A stretch of 64,000 nucleotides of DNA from Microbacterium candidum (GCF_030315975.1 NZ_JASXSZ010000004.1:465431-529430); one strand, 5' to 3'. Counted from the stretch's first letter, positions 1-9,138 are shown. Program-made: numbers and translations. The notes: generated from the letters alone by a model not told the origin.

Positions 1-46
1 GGGAGGGCCACGAGCCGTAGGGGAGGATGCGGTTCACCCGGTCCAC
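1..46 (-). CDS. S9-family (prolyl oligopeptidase-like) peptidase, N-terminal fragment
   Basis: The first bases read on the minus strand encode the start of a protein with RILPYGSWPS, which resembles the N-terminal PYGSWPSPIT signature of actinobacterial S9 serine peptidases (acyl-peptide hydrolase-like). Only 12-15 codons are inside the window; the gene runs off the left edge. GTG codons at 46 and 37 are both possible starts. The gene would be divergent from metF. The identification rests on a very short motif and is tentative. Confidence 0.4.
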   Translation of the reverse strand, partial: MDRVNRILPYGSWPS

Positions 47-243
47 GCTACGCGGTGAAACAGTCCGTCACACCGCCGCCCCGGCGTGCGCGCGCTGGGC
101 TACGGTGGGTGAAACGTCCGGACGCACGCGCCGGATCGGAGCGACAGCCGAGCCCGGCACCCGCCCGCGACATTGCGCCCCCGTTCTCCTGGAGCCGGGG
201 TGCCGTCCGCGGCCGTCCCGGCCTTGTGCTCTCCAGAGGATCC
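47..243. other. Intergenic region upstream of metF
   Basis: No gene is supported here. It holds the divergent start region of the left-edge peptidase and the metF leader. The only clear structure is a hairpin at 189-236 just before the metF start. I could not recognise a SAM, cobalamin or T-box riboswitch. Confidence 0.5.
189..236 (+). promoter_or_regulatory. Hairpin in the metF leader touching the ribosome binding site
   Basis: CTGGAG (189-194) and CCGGG (195-199) pair with CCCGG (217-221) and CTCCAG (231-236). The 3' arm overlaps the start of the purine stretch AGAGGA (235-240) that precedes the metF ATG at 244, so folding could affect translation. This is visible structure only; no known riboswitch class is recognised. 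Confidence 0.35.
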
Positions 244-1194
244 ATGTCTCTCGTGTCGCCCTTCCCCCACACCGGTGGTCCCGCCGGGGCGCCGATCTCG
301 TTCGAGATCTACCCGCCGCGACCGGGTGTGCCGCTCGATCGCCTCAAGGAGACGATCTCCGCGCTCGCGGCGGCCGATCCGAGGTTCATCTCCGTGACGT
401 TCGGCGCCGGGGGCTCGATCGGAGGGCGGTCGCTCGAGGTGCTGCGCCACATCCTGGACACGACCGATGTCGAGCCCCTCGCGCACATCACGTGCGTCGG
501 CAACACGTACGGGGGAGCGAGCGCGCTCATCCGGGAGTTCCTGGACGCCGGCATCCGCAGCTTCCTCGCCCTCCGCGGTGATCCGCCCGCAGGGGTCGAC
601 CCGGCCGACGTCTACCTCGGGGACCTCGAGAGTGCGGCGCAGCTCGTCCAGCTCATCGATCGCGTGCAGGCCGAGCGCACCCCGTATGCGGAGGAGGGCG
701 TCCTTCCCGGAGCCGTGCGCGTGGCTCGCCGGGAGGACGTTCAGATCGCCGTCGCGGCCTTCCCCAACGGGCATCCGCGCTCGCGGCACGCGCACGACGA
801 CATCGACACGCTGCTTGCCAAACAGGCCGCAGGCGCGATGTTCGCGATCTCGCAGCTGTTCTTCCATGCCGACCAGTACCTCGGCTTCGTCGACCGGGCC
901 CGCGCCGCCGGCGTGACGATCCCGATCCTCCCCGGCATCATGCCGATCACCTCTCCGCAGCGGCTGAAGCGCGTCCTCGAGCTCACCGAGGAGAAGCTGC
1001 CGAGCGACCTCGCGATCGCCCTCGACGTCGAGCCCACGCCCGAGGGTCAGCGTGAGATCGGCATCGCGTACGCCGCGGACCTCGCGCGGAACGTGCTCGC
1101 GGGTGGTGCGCCGGGAGTGCACCTCTACGCCTTCAACAACCACGACATGGTGCTCGCCGTGCTGCGGGAAGCCGGCATCCTGACCACCGTCTGA
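244..1194 (+). CDS. metF: Methylenetetrahydrofolate reductase
   Basis: Reduces 5,10-methylene-THF to 5-methyl-THF, the methyl donor used by the downstream MetE. The 316-aa product has the MTHFR barrel: SFEIYPPR at residues 19-26 (E21 matches the catalytic Glu of the SFEFFPPR motif) and VTFGAGGS at 51-58. It ends normally for a bacterial MetF lacking the eukaryotic regulatory domain. The reading frame is open upstream to 55, but the ATG at 244, preceded by AGAGGA, fits family length and removes a low-complexity Arg/Pro-rich extension. metE follows after 97 bp, so the pair may be co-transcribed, although a hairpin lies between them. Confidence 0.96.
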   Translation: MSLVSPFPHTGGPAGAPISFEIYPPRPGVPLDRLKETISALAAADPRFISVTFGAGGSIGGRSLEVLRHILDTTDVEPLAHITCVGNTYGGASALIREFLDAGIRSFLALRGDPPAGVDPADVYLGDLESAAQLVQLIDRVQAERTPYAEEGVLPGAVRVARREDVQIAVAAFPNGHPRSRHAHDDIDTLLAKQAAGAMFAISQLFFHADQYLGFVDRARAAGVTIPILPGIMPITSPQRLKRVLELTEEKLPSDLAIALDVEPTPEGQREIGIAYAADLARNVLAGGAPGVHLYAFNNHDMVLAVLREAGILTTV

Positions 1195-1210
1195 ACTGCG
1201 GTCGTCGCGC

Positions 1211-1234
1211 GATCCGCCGGACGCCCGGCGGGTC
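1211..1234 (+). terminator. Hairpin between metF and metE
   Basis: GATCCGCCGG (1211-1220) and CCGGCGGGTC (1225-1234) form a 10-bp stem with one G-U pair around a 4-nt loop, followed by TCTTC. It may be a partial terminator or attenuator in front of metE. Confidence 0.4.
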
Positions 1235-1291
1235 TCTTCGGCGACCCCGAACCTCCATCACCACGAAGTCCCCACCGAAAGGAAGCACGAC

Positions 1292-3607
1292 ATGACCGCC
1301 TTCCCCGCAGGAACGATCCTGGGCTACCCGCGCATCGGGCGCCGCCGCGAGCTCAAGCGCGCCGTCGAGCACCACTGGTCCGGCACGCTCGACGCAGACG
1401 CCCTCGAGGCCGTCGCCGCCGACCTCCGGCGTGCGACGCGCGAGCGGCTCGCAGAGCTCGGCCTCGGCCGCGACGACTCGTCGATCCCGGAGACCTTCTC
1501 GTTCTACGACCAGGTCCTCGACGCCGCCGCGGCCGTCGGAGCGCTTCCTGCGCGCTTCGACGCGCTGCGCGAGGCGGACGGCGGTGTGGGGCTGGCCGCC
1601 TACTTCGCCGCCGCGCGCGGCGACGCCGAGCGGGCGCCGCTCGAGATGACCAAGTGGTTCGACACGAACTACCACTACCTGGTTCCGGAGATCGGGCCGG
1701 AGACCGTCTTCGCGCCGTCGTCCGACCGCTTCGCGCGGCAGGTCGCCGAAGCGCGCGCAGACGGGTTCACGGTCCGCCCGGTCATCGTGGGGCCGGTGAC
1801 GCTCCTCGCGCTGGCGAAGAGCACCGTCGCCGGTGCGACACCGCTCGACCGTCTCGACGACCTTCTTCCGGTGTACGCGCGACTGCTCGCCGACCTCCGC
1901 GCGGCGGGGGCCGAGTGGGTGCAGCTGGACGAGCCCGCACTCGTCAGCGAGAGCCTTCCTGTGACGCCGGGCGTCCTCGCCGCGGCGGCGGAGCGCGCGT
2001 ACGCGGTGCTCGGCACGTCGGCCGATCGTCCCCGCATCCTCGTCGCGACGCCGTACGCGCAGGCGACGGATGCCGCGTGGCGCGCGCTCGCCGCATCCCC
2101 TGTCGAAGCGCTCGCCGTCGACCTCGTGCGCGGCGACCTGCCGGAGACGGCGCCGGGTCTCGAGTCGAAGACCGTCGTCGGCGGCGTGATCGACGGGCGG
2201 AACATCTGGCGGGGCGACCTCGCGGGCGCCTTCGCGCGGCTCGACAGCCTGCGCTCCCTCAGCGCGGCGGGGATCTCGGCGGGGACCTCGACCTCGCTGC
2301 AGCACGTCCCGCACGATGTCGCCGAGGAGACCGCGCTCGACGAGCGGCTCGTGTCCTGGCTCGCGTTCGCTGACCAGAAGGTCGGGCAGATCGCGACGCT
2401 CGCGCGGGGGCTGACCGATGGCACGGCGGCGATCGATGCCGAGCTGGCCGCCGCATCCATCGCCCTCGCGGATCGCCGGGAAGCCCCGGGCGTGCGCGAT
2501 GGCGCCGTGCGAGACCGTGCGGCGGCGCTGACACGGACCGACTTCGCGCGTTCCGACTACGAGGAGCGCGTCGCAGCACAGGATGCGGCGCTCGACCTGC
2601 CGCTCCTGCCGACGACGACGATCGGGTCGTTCCCGCAGACCGGGGACATCCGGCGCGCTCGGGCCCGGCACGCGCGTGGCGAGTCGACGACGGACGAGTA
2701 CGAGGCGTTCCTGCGCGACGAGATCGCGCGCGTGATCGAGCTGCAGGAGGAACTCGGCCTCGACGTGCTCGTGCACGGCGAACCGGAGCGCAACGACATG
2801 GTGCAGTACTTCGCCGAGCATCTCGATGGATTCGCCGTGACCGAGCACGGCTGGGTGCAGTCGTACGGGTCGCGCGCGACGCGTCCGTCGATCCTGTGGG
2901 GCGACGTCTCCCGCCCCGCGCCGATCACGGTGAAATGGGCGCGCTACGCGCAGTCGCTCACCGCCCAGCACGTGAAGGGGATGCTGACGGGCCCCGTCAC
3001 GATCCTTGCGTGGTCGTTCGTGCGCGACGATCAGCCGCTCGCCGACACCGCCCGGCAGGTGGCACTGGCCCTGCGCGACGAGATCACCGACCTCGAAGCC
3101 GCCGGGATCGCGATCGTGCAGGTCGACGAGCCGGCGCTGCGGGAGCTCCTGCCGCTGAAGCTCGACGACCAGCCTGCCTACCTCGACTGGTCGGTCGGCG
3201 CGTTCCGGCTCGCGACAGCGGGGGCGGGGGATGCCACGCAGGTGCACACCCACCTCTGCTACTCGGAGTTCGCGGTCGTCATCGACGCGATCGCCGCACT
3301 CGACGCGGACGTCACCTCGATCGAGGCGGCGCGCAGTCACGGAGAGGTCATCGACGACATCGCCGCGTCCGGATTCGCACACGGCATCGGTCCCGGCGTG
3401 TACGACATCCACTCGCCGCGCGTGCCGGGCACGGAGGAGATCGCGGACATCCTGCAGCGGGCGGTGGATGCGGTCCCCACCCGCCAGGTGTGGGTCAACC
3501 CGGACTGCGGGCTGAAGACCCGCGGCTACGACGAGACCGTTGCGGCGCTGCGGAACCTCGTCGCGGCGACGCAGTCCGTGCGGGAGGGGATCGCCGTCAC
3601 GGCGTGA
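1292..3607 (+). CDS. metE: Cobalamin-independent methionine synthase (MetE)
   Basis: 5-methyltetrahydropteroyltriglutamate--homocysteine S-methyltransferase, the last step of methionine synthesis. The 771-aa length is normal for the two-barrel enzyme. The zinc site is complete: H654 and C656 in THLCYSEF, E678 in SIEAA, and C739 in NPDCGLKTR, each offset by +13 from the E. coli residues. The N-terminal GYPRIGRRRELK folate-domain motif is present. ATG at 1292 is preceded by GAAAGGAAG. It lies downstream of metF, matching supply of methyl-THF, and ends at a strong bidirectional terminator. Confidence 0.98.
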   Translation: MTAFPAGTILGYPRIGRRRELKRAVEHHWSGTLDADALEAVAADLRRATRERLAELGLGRDDSSIPETFSFYDQVLDAAAAVGALPARFDALREADGGVGLAAYFAAARGDAERAPLEMTKWFDTNYHYLVPEIGPETVFAPSSDRFARQVAEARADGFTVRPVIVGPVTLLALAKSTVAGATPLDRLDDLLPVYARLLADLRAAGAEWVQLDEPALVSESLPVTPGVLAAAAERAYAVLGTSADRPRILVATPYAQATDAAWRALAASPVEALAVDLVRGDLPETAPGLESKTVVGGVIDGRNIWRGDLAGAFARLDSLRSLSAAGISAGTSTSLQHVPHDVAEETALDERLVSWLAFADQKVGQIATLARGLTDGTAAIDAELAAASIALADRREAPGVRDGAVRDRAAALTRTDFARSDYEERVAAQDAALDLPLLPTTTIGSFPQTGDIRRARARHARGESTTDEYEAFLRDEIARVIELQEELGLDVLVHGEPERNDMVQYFAEHLDGFAVTEHGWVQSYGSRATRPSILWGDVSRPAPITVKWARYAQSLTAQHVKGMLTGPVTILAWSFVRDDQPLADTARQVALALRDEITDLEAAGIAIVQVDEPALRELLPLKLDDQPAYLDWSVGAFRLATAGAGDATQVHTHLCYSEFAVVIDAIAALDADVTSIEAARSHGEVIDDIAASGFAHGIGPGVYDIHSPRVPGTEEIADILQRAVDAVPTRQVWVNPDCGLKTRGYDETVAALRNLVAATQSVREGIAVTA

Positions 3608-3623
3608 CCCCGGTGTGAGACGA

Positions 3624-3652
3624 GGAAGGCCGGTGCGGTGCACCGGCCTTCC
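3624..3652. terminator. Bidirectional terminator between convergent metE and the next gene
   Basis: A perfect 12-bp inverted repeat, GGAAGGCCGGTG (3624-3635) and CACCGGCCTTCC (3641-3652), around a 5-nt loop, lies in the gap between metE (+) and the convergent membrane-protein gene (-), so it can serve both. Confidence 0.75.
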
Positions 3653-3666
3653 CGTCGTGGGAACGG

Positions 3667-5301
3667 CTACTTCTTCCGAGGGCGACCCGGTGCGGGCGCA
3701 TCCGGGATCTCGGCCGTGTCGGTCGCGTCGGGGGAGGGGATCTCCGCCGTGTCGTTGTCGTCATCGGAGGACTCGCCCGCGACCTCCGCGGACACCTGCC
3801 CGGCCTCCGCGTCGCTCGCGGCCGAGCCGGCCCCAGAGCTCGACGCGGCCTCGAGCGCGACGCCGTCCGCGGCCAGGATCGTCCCGCCGGGCGCCACGAG
3901 CTCCCCTTCGTCTCCACGCGCCGCGGCGATCGCGCGCTGGGCGTCGCCGGGACGCTTCTGCAGCAGCTCGAGCGCCCACATGACGAGGAGCGTCACGATC
4001 ACGACGAGGAAGATGTCGCCGCCGGAGAGCGGTCGGAGCGCGAAGAGCCAGACGAAGGCGAGGACGACGAGGATCGAACGCGCGAGAATGCGCTGGCGTC
4101 CCATCCACTCGCCGAACCGTCCCGTGTCCACGCCGCGCGCGGCCAGTGCCGAGCGGGCGCTCGCGTTGAGGCCGCCGACGATTCCGCGCAGGCGTCGTGC
4201 CGGCGACCACCGGCCGGTCAGCCAGCCGATGACCGCGATGAGGGCGCCGAGCAGCACGCCGATCTGGGCCGTGTGCTGCATGCTGTCGACGAGCGCGCTG
4301 TAGATCACGTCGAGCCCGGAGACGGACACCTTCAGCTGGCTCGCCGCCTGCCCGACGACGAGCGTCCCGACCGAGAAGGTCGAGGCGAGCATCGCGCTGC
4401 CGAGGAAGAGGCCGACGCCCGCCCCGAGGACGGCGGTGGACCGGCGGCGCGCGATCAGGATGCCGAGCAGGAACAGTCCGAGCGAGATCAGCGGCAGCCA
4501 CCACCCCGCCGTGTCGGCGATGGCATAGACGGTGCGGATCGTTCCGACGGCGGAGCCGTCGCCGATGATGATGGTCTTGTCGATGGCAGGGATGAGGGAT
4601 GCCACGCCCACGCCGCTGTCGATGAGCTTCTGTTTGACCTGCTCGATGATGGGCCCGAGCTTCATGCCGAGGCCCTGGTCGGTCAGCACGAAGACACCGT
4701 TGCCGTCCGAGGTGGCCGTCGTCACCAGCGCGCGGTGCGCTCCGCGGACGGCCGTCGCCCACACGTCGGCGAAGGCCGGGGACTGGACGACCTTCGTGAC
4801 GCCGGTCTCCACCAGGTTCTGCAGGCCGTCCGCGGCCGGCTGCTGCAGCATCTTCAGCGCCTGGCTCGCACGCGGGCCGAGGCCGAGGCCGGTCAGCCCG
4901 TCGATGACGTTCCCCGTCAGCTGGTTGAAGTCGACCTTGGACTCGATGGCGGTCATCGCCTCATCGATGATGAGGCTCTGGACGTGCGGGTCTTCCGCGA
5001 GCGGTGCCAGCGTCGAGACGAACGCGTCTTCGTTGACGAGTTCCGTGCGAGCCCACGCGGCGACGATCGAGACCGGCACGAGGATCGCCGCGATCACGAT
5101 GCACAGCGCCGACACGAAAGCGCGCCAGCCGCCGCCCTTGGGCTTCTTCTTCGTCGGCGGAACCTCGTCGCCCGCACCGGATCCCGAGGCGAGACGGGCG
5201 TTCTCCGCCTCAAGCTCGGCGATCCGCTTCTCGAGATCGGATGTGCTCGACTCTGCTTCGGTCGGATCTGCTGCGGACGGTTCCGCGATCGTGTCGGCCA
5301 C
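3667..5301 (-). CDS. Large multi-pass membrane protein of unknown function
   Basis: Not assigned to a named family. The 544-aa product starts with an acidic segment and a short coiled coil (about 21-38, DLEKRIAELEAENARL), then a lysine-rich PPTKKKPKG stretch and a first membrane segment (about 61-83). An extracytoplasmic domain of roughly 180 residues follows, then about five more membrane segments in the C-terminal half, and a long Ala/Glu/Asp-rich tail ending in RPRKK. The start chosen is GTG at 5301, preceded by GAGAGAGGGG on the minus strand; the upstream open frame is Arg/Ser-rich and out of character. It is monocistronic between lexA and metE. A cell-envelope role is possible but only a guess. 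Confidence 0.85.
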   Translation of the reverse strand: MADTIAEPSAADPTEAESSTSDLEKRIAELEAENARLASGSGAGDEVPPTKKKPKGGGWRAFVSALCIVIAAILVPVSIVAAWARTELVNEDAFVSTLAPLAEDPHVQSLIIDEAMTAIESKVDFNQLTGNVIDGLTGLGLGPRASQALKMLQQPAADGLQNLVETGVTKVVQSPAFADVWATAVRGAHRALVTTATSDGNGVFVLTDQGLGMKLGPIIEQVKQKLIDSGVGVASLIPAIDKTIIIGDGSAVGTIRTVYAIADTAGWWLPLISLGLFLLGILIARRRSTAVLGAGVGLFLGSAMLASTFSVGTLVVGQAASQLKVSVSGLDVIYSALVDSMQHTAQIGVLLGALIAVIGWLTGRWSPARRLRGIVGGLNASARSALAARGVDTGRFGEWMGRQRILARSILVVLAFVWLFALRPLSGGDIFLVVIVTLLVMWALELLQKRPGDAQRAIAAARGDEGELVAPGGTILAADGVALEAASSSGAGSAASDAEAGQVSAEVAGESSDDDNDTAEIPSPDATDTAEIPDAPAPGRPRKK

Positions 5302-5443
5302 GTGGGTGCCCCTCTCTCGGTGCTCCGAAGCACCTCTTCCCCATACGTCGACGAGGACGTTTGCGCCCATTGTGGCGGAGAAGGACAGCGGCGGCATCCA
5401 CCTGATCGTGTGAAACGGGGAAACGCCCGCCGCGGGCCTCCGC

Positions 5444-6139
5444 TCAGACGGCGCGCAGGACGGCGACGACCTTGCCGAGCACCGTCGCCTCATCGCCGAG
5501 GATCGGCTCGAAGGCGGAGTTGCGCGGGAGGAGCCACGTGTGGCCGTCGCGCTGGCGGAACGTCTTGACCGTCGCCTCGCCCTCGAGCATCGCCGCGACG
5601 ATGTCGCCGTTGTCGGCGGTCGCCTGCGCACGCACGACGACCCAGTCGCCGTCGCAGATCGCGGCGTCGATCATCGACTCCCCCGACACCTTCAGCATGA
5701 ACAGCTCGCCCTTGCCCACGAGCTGACGGGGGAGGGGGAAGATCTCTTCGACCTGCTGCTCGGCCGTGATCGGCACGCCGGCAGCGATGCGCCCGACGAG
5801 GGGGACGAGGGCGGCATCGCCGACGGACGGCGCGGTGTCGGCGGGGTTCTCGGCCGCGATGCCCGGGATGTCGATCAGCACCTCCATCGCGCGCGTCTTG
5901 CCCGCATCGCGTCGGAGGTAGCCGCTCAGCTCGAGCTGGTTCAGCTGGTGGGTGACGCTCGACAGGGACTTCAGGCCCACCGCATCCCCGATCTCGCGCA
6001 TGCTCGGCGGGTAGCCGTGGCGCGCGATCGAACGCTGGATGACCTCCAGGATCGCCATCTGCTTGTCGCTCAGGCTCTTGCGGCGACGCGTCTGCGGCCG
6101 GTCCGCCTTCTCGCGCGGAGTGTTCGGCGTATCGGTCAT
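5444..6139 (-). CDS. lexA: SOS repressor LexA
   Basis: Transcriptional repressor of the DNA-damage response that self-cleaves when RecA is activated. The 231-aa protein has an N-terminal winged helix (about 23-85, with [18 protein letters not shown]), the cleavage site A120-G121, the catalytic S155 in VSGESM, and K192 in the C-terminal peptidase S24 domain. ATG at 6139 has GGGAG upstream on the minus strand; the longer open frame upstream is not needed. It faces a LysM protein gene across 259 bp, as lexA faces Rv2719c in Mycobacterium tuberculosis, and SOS-box-like sites lie between them. Confidence 0.98.
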   Translation of the reverse strand: MTDTPNTPREKADRPQTRRRKSLSDKQMAILEVIQRSIARHGYPPSMREIGDAVGLKSLSSVTHQLNQLELSGYLRRDAGKTRAMEVLIDIPGIAAENPADTAPSVGDAALVPLVGRIAAGVPITAEQQVEEIFPLPRQLVGKGELFMLKVSGESMIDAAICDGDWVVVRAQATADNGDIVAAMLEGEATVKTFRQRDGHTWLLPRNSAFEPILGDEATVLGKVVAVLRAV

Positions 6140-6212
6140 GAGGGTGCTCTCCCGTCTTCTGCGGCTGGCAGTCGTCTTCGAATGTCGGAGGTCGGTGATG
6201 TGCTCTTCGTAT

Positions 6213-6226
6213 CGAAACGGTATCCG
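6213..6226. promoter_or_regulatory. Degenerate SOS-box-like site near lexA
   Basis: CGAA-N6-TCCG differs by one base from the palindromic CGAA-N6-TTCG pattern of actinobacterial LexA sites and lies 74 bp upstream of lexA, where autoregulation would be expected. Confidence 0.3.
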
Positions 6227-6294
6227 GTACCGGCGACATGTCGGAGGAACCGGCCGCGTGTCGCTCCGGATCCGATTCCGATTCGACGACCCGC

Positions 6295-6323
6295 TTGACA
6301 CACAAGAATATCGAAAGTAACTT
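6295..6323 (+). promoter_or_regulatory. Promoter of the LysM gene
   Basis: TTGACA (6295-6300) and TAACTT (6318-6323) are separated by 17 bp, a near-consensus housekeeping promoter reading toward the LysM gene. The SOS-like palindrome overlaps its -10. Confidence 0.6.
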
Positions 6324-6325
6324 CG
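6312..6325. promoter_or_regulatory. Candidate LexA operator (SOS box)
   Basis: CGAAAGTAACTTCG has the CGAA-N6-TTCG palindrome and the 14-bp geometry of the actinobacterial SOS box, although the inner C and G are not consensus. It overlaps the -10 element of the LysM promoter, so a bound repressor would block it. Confidence 0.45.
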
Positions 6326-6398
6326 GAAGAGAAGTTCGCACCCGGCGCTCCCGGCCGAGCGCCCGGTGCGAACCTCTCGCCACCACGAGGGGGATGAC

Positions 6399-6761
6399 AT
6401 GACCAGCATCGGCATCACGGCGCACGGACCGGGCGTCACGCGCACGCGGCTTCGTCTCACGCGCCGCGGCCGGCGCGTCATCGCCGCACTGGCCTCCCTT
6501 CCCGCGGTCGTCGGTCTGACCATCGCGCTGGCCGTCGGCGGGGGAGCGGCGTTGGCCGCGAAGGACGTGGTGGCGCCGACCCATTTCCGCACGGTGACGG
6601 TCGCGGCGGGCGAATCGCTGTGGTCGATCGCCGAGGAGGTCGCCCCGCACGCCGACCCGCGCGACGTGGTCGACGCGATCGTCAGGCTCAACGCCCTCGG
6701 CGGTGCAACGGTCTCGGCCGGGCAGGAGCTCGCGATCCCCGCGCAGTACGACGGCCGCTGA
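6399..6761 (+). CDS. LysM-domain membrane-anchored protein (Rv2719c/DivS-like position)
   Basis: The 120-aa product has a basic N-terminus, one membrane segment or signal anchor (about 27-54) and a single LysM peptidoglycan-binding domain (about 64-115, [17 protein letters not shown] to AGQELAIP). ATG at 6399 follows a GAGGGGG ribosome site; an upstream in-frame ATG at 6366 lacks one. Its divergence from lexA and an SOS-like site over its promoter match the DNA-damage-inducible cell-division inhibitors of other actinobacteria (Rv2719c, DivS). I infer a damage-induced envelope or division role; the sequence shows only the LysM domain. Confidence 0.85.
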   Translation: MTSIGITAHGPGVTRTRLRLTRRGRRVIAALASLPAVVGLTIALAVGGGAALAAKDVVAPTHFRTVTVAAGESLWSIAEEVAPHADPRDVVDAIVRLNALGGATVSAGQELAIPAQYDGR

Positions 6762-6809
6762 GCGCGTCGGCGTATGACCGCCGGCGGAAGGGGCGGGGCG
6801 ACGGCACCG

Positions 6810-6815
6810 TACGAT
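6810..6815 (+). promoter_or_regulatory. -10 box for leaderless hisC transcript
   Basis: TACGAT ends 6 nt before the GTG start at 6822, so the start codon would be at or next to the 5' end of the mRNA. No clear -35 is visible. Confidence 0.5.
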
Positions 6816-6821
6816 ATCGGG

Positions 6822-7904
6822 GTGAGCCCTCTCGATGACTTGCCCATCCGGGACGATCTGCGTGGCATGAAGCCGTACGGCGCGCCGCAGGTTCCGCTCC
6901 CGGTCGCCCTCAACGTCAATGAGAACACGCATCCCGTCCCGCAAGAGGTCGCGGACGACATCCTCGACTCGATCGCGAAGTCGCTGCATGACATCAACCG
7001 GTACCCCGACCGGGAGTTCACCGCTCTGCGCGAGGGCTTCGCCGACTATCTCGGGCACGGGCTGACGCGCGACCAGATCTGGGCGGCGAACGGATCGAAC
7101 GAAGTGCTGCAGCACGTGCTGCAGGCGTTCGCGGGTCCCGGACGTTCGGCTTTCGGATTCAGCCCGACGTACTCGATGTACCCGCTGCTGACGCGCGGCA
7201 CCGGAGCGACGTGGGTCGCCGGCGAGCGCGGTCACGACTATACGATCACGCCGGAGTCGGCCGCCGAGCAGGTCGCCGAAGCGGCTCCGGATGTCGTCTT
7301 CCTGTGTTCCCCGAACAACCCGACGGGCACGCCGCTGCCGCTCAACGTCGTCGAAGCCGTCTACGACGCGACGGACGGCATCGTGATCGTCGACGAGGCG
7401 TACTGGGAGTTCGCCCCGAGGGACGAACGATCCGCGCTGACCTTGCTCCCCGACCGTGAGCGCCTCGTCGTCTCGCGCACCATGAGCAAGGCCTTCGCCT
7501 TCGCGGGCGCCCGCGTCGGGTATCTCGCCGCTGCACCGGATGTGATCGACGCACTGCGTCTCGTGCGCCTGCCGTACCACCTGAGCGCACTGACCCAGGC
7601 GGCGGCGAGTGCGGCCCTGAGGCACGCGCCCATCATGATGCGCGCGGTCGGCGAGATCGTCGCTCAGCGCGACCGGATCTCGGCGACGGTGGAGGCGCTC
7701 GGCTATACGGCGTACGAGTCGTGGACGAACTTCGTCCTGTTCGGCGACGTCGACGACCCGGCCGGGACGTGGCAGGAGCTGTACGACCACGGCGTCCTGA
7801 TCCGCGACATCGGGATCCCGCACAGCCTCCGGGTGACTGCCGGCACGGAGGAGGAGACCACCGCGTTCCTCGACGCGCTCGCCTCGGTAGGATCGGCCTC
7901 ATGA
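6822..7904 (+). CDS. hisC: Histidinol-phosphate aminotransferase
   Basis: Fold-type I PLP aminotransferase of histidine synthesis, converting imidazole acetol phosphate to histidinol phosphate. The 360-aa protein shows NVNENTHP near the N-terminus, SPNNPTG, the DEAYWEF segment, and the PLP lysine K223 in [18 protein letters not shown]. The start chosen is GTG at 6822, which gives the usual [17 protein letters not shown]-terminus and sits just behind a -10 box, suggesting a leaderless mRNA. Its stop codon overlaps the hisB start (ATGA), opening the run hisC-hisB-hisH-priA. Confidence 0.96.
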   Translation: MSPLDDLPIRDDLRGMKPYGAPQVPLPVALNVNENTHPVPQEVADDILDSIAKSLHDINRYPDREFTALREGFADYLGHGLTRDQIWAANGSNEVLQHVLQAFAGPGRSAFGFSPTYSMYPLLTRGTGATWVAGERGHDYTITPESAAEQVAEAAPDVVFLCSPNNPTGTPLPLNVVEAVYDATDGIVIVDEAYWEFAPRDERSALTLLPDRERLVVSRTMSKAFAFAGARVGYLAAAPDVIDALRLVRLPYHLSALTQAAASAALRHAPIMMRAVGEIVAQRDRISATVEALGYTAYESWTNFVLFGDVDDPAGTWQELYDHGVLIRDIGIPHSLRVTAGTEEETTAFLDALASVGSAS

Positions 7905-8506
7905 TCTCCCCGCGCACTGCTTCGCTCCGCCGTGCGACGAGCGAGTCCTCCGTCGAGCTCGAGCTGAACCTCGACGGCACCGGGACGAGCCGGATCGACA
8001 CGACCGTGCCGTTCTTCGACCACATGCTGACGGCGTTCGCGAAGCACTCGCTGACCGACCTCACCGTCCGTGCGTCCGGCGACACCGACATCGACGCGCA
8101 CCACACGGTGGAGGACGTCTCCATCGTGCTCGGCGACGCCATCCGGCAGGCGCTCGGCGACAAGGCGGGCATCTCCCGCTACGGCGACGCGCTCGTCCCG
8201 CTCGACGAGGCGCTCGCGCAGGCCGTGGTCGACATCAGCGGGCGCCCGTTCCTCGTCCACGAGGGCGAGCCCGCGGGCTTCGAGTACCACCTGATCGGCG
8301 GCCACTTCACCGGCTCTCTGGTGCGCCACTCGTTCGAGGCGATCGCGTTCCACGGCGGGCTCACGATGCACGTCCGGGTGCTCGGGGGCCGCGATCCGCA
8401 CCACATCGCCGAGGCCGAGTACAAGGCGCTGGCCCGTGCGTTCCGCCAGGCGAAGGCGCTCGACCCCCTGGTGACCGGCATCCCCAGCACGAAGGGCGCC
8501 CTGTGA
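7901..8506 (+). CDS. hisB: Imidazoleglycerol-phosphate dehydratase
   Basis: Manganese-dependent dehydratase of histidine synthesis. The 201-aa product carries the metal-binding histidine motifs [23 protein letters not shown] and [12 protein letters not shown], with normal length for the monofunctional enzyme (no phosphatase domain). ATG at 7901 overlaps the hisC stop by 4 bp, so translation is probably coupled. A TAGGAT box (7888-7893) seven nt upstream could also give a leaderless internal transcript. Confidence 0.97.
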   Translation: MISPRTASLRRATSESSVELELNLDGTGTSRIDTTVPFFDHMLTAFAKHSLTDLTVRASGDTDIDAHHTVEDVSIVLGDAIRQALGDKAGISRYGDALVPLDEALAQAVVDISGRPFLVHEGEPAGFEYHLIGGHFTGSLVRHSFEAIAFHGGLTMHVRVLGGRDPHHIAEAEYKALARAFRQAKALDPLVTGIPSTKGAL

Positions 8507-9138
8507 GCGAGCGACCGCTCGTCGCCGTCCTCGACTACGGCAGCGGCAACGTGCACTCCGCCGTGAAGGCGCTGGACGCCGCCGGGGCCGATGCCCGTCT
8601 GACCGCCGACCGCGCGCTCATCCAGGAAGCCGACGGCCTCGTGGTGCCCGGCGTCGGCGCGTTCCGCGCCGTGATGGACGCGCTGCGCGCTATCCGCGCC
8701 GACGAACTCATCGACCGCCGGCTCGCGGGCGGCCGTTCTGTGCTCGGCATCTGCGTGGGCATGCAGGTCCTCTTCGATCGCGGCGTCGAGCGCGGCGACG
8801 ACACCGAGGGCCTCGGCGAATGGCCGGGCGTGGTCACGGAGCTCGATGCACCGGTCCTGCCGCACATGGGCTGGGACACGGTGCGCGCAGGAGCCGGCTC
8901 GCGCCTGTTCGCGGGCATCGAGGACGAGCGCTTCTACTTCGTGCACTCCTTCGGCGCGCAGCAGTGGCACCTCGAGACGACGGCTCCCTTCCCGGAGCCG
9001 GTCCTGACGTGGTGCGACTACGGCACGCCGTTCCTCGCGGCGGTCGAGAACGGACCGCTGTCGGCCACGCAGTTCCACCCGGAGAAATCCGGGGACGCCG
9101 GCATCCGTCTGCTGTCCAACTGGATCGCCACCCTCTGA
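8503..9138 (+). CDS. hisH: Imidazole glycerol phosphate synthase, glutamine amidotransferase subunit
   Basis: Provides ammonia from glutamine to HisF. The 211-aa class I amidotransferase has the triad C84 (GICVGMQ), H192 and E194 (QFHPEKS). The GTG start at 8503 overlaps the hisB stop by 4 bp. The partner hisF is not in this window: after priA the run turns to an SseB-like gene. Confidence 0.97.
   Translation: MSERPLVAVLDYGSGNVHSAVKALDAAGADARLTADRALIQEADGLVVPGVGAFRAVMDALRAIRADELIDRRLAGGRSVLGICVGMQVLFDRGVERGDDTEGLGEWPGVVTELDAPVLPHMGWDTVRAGAGSRLFAGIEDERFYFVHSFGAQQWHLETTAPFPEPVLTWCDYGTPFLAAVENGPLSATQFHPEKSGDAGIRLLSNWIATL

Noticed and set aside
1195..1291. SAM or cobalamin riboswitch before metE
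   Set aside because: Only a single terminator-like hairpin is visible; conserved riboswitch cores could not be found.
1133..3643. 836-aa open frame on the minus strand opposite metE
   Set aside because: It is the Arg/Asp/Val-rich antisense shadow of metE; no ribosome site or recognisable domain, and MetE is complete on the other strand.
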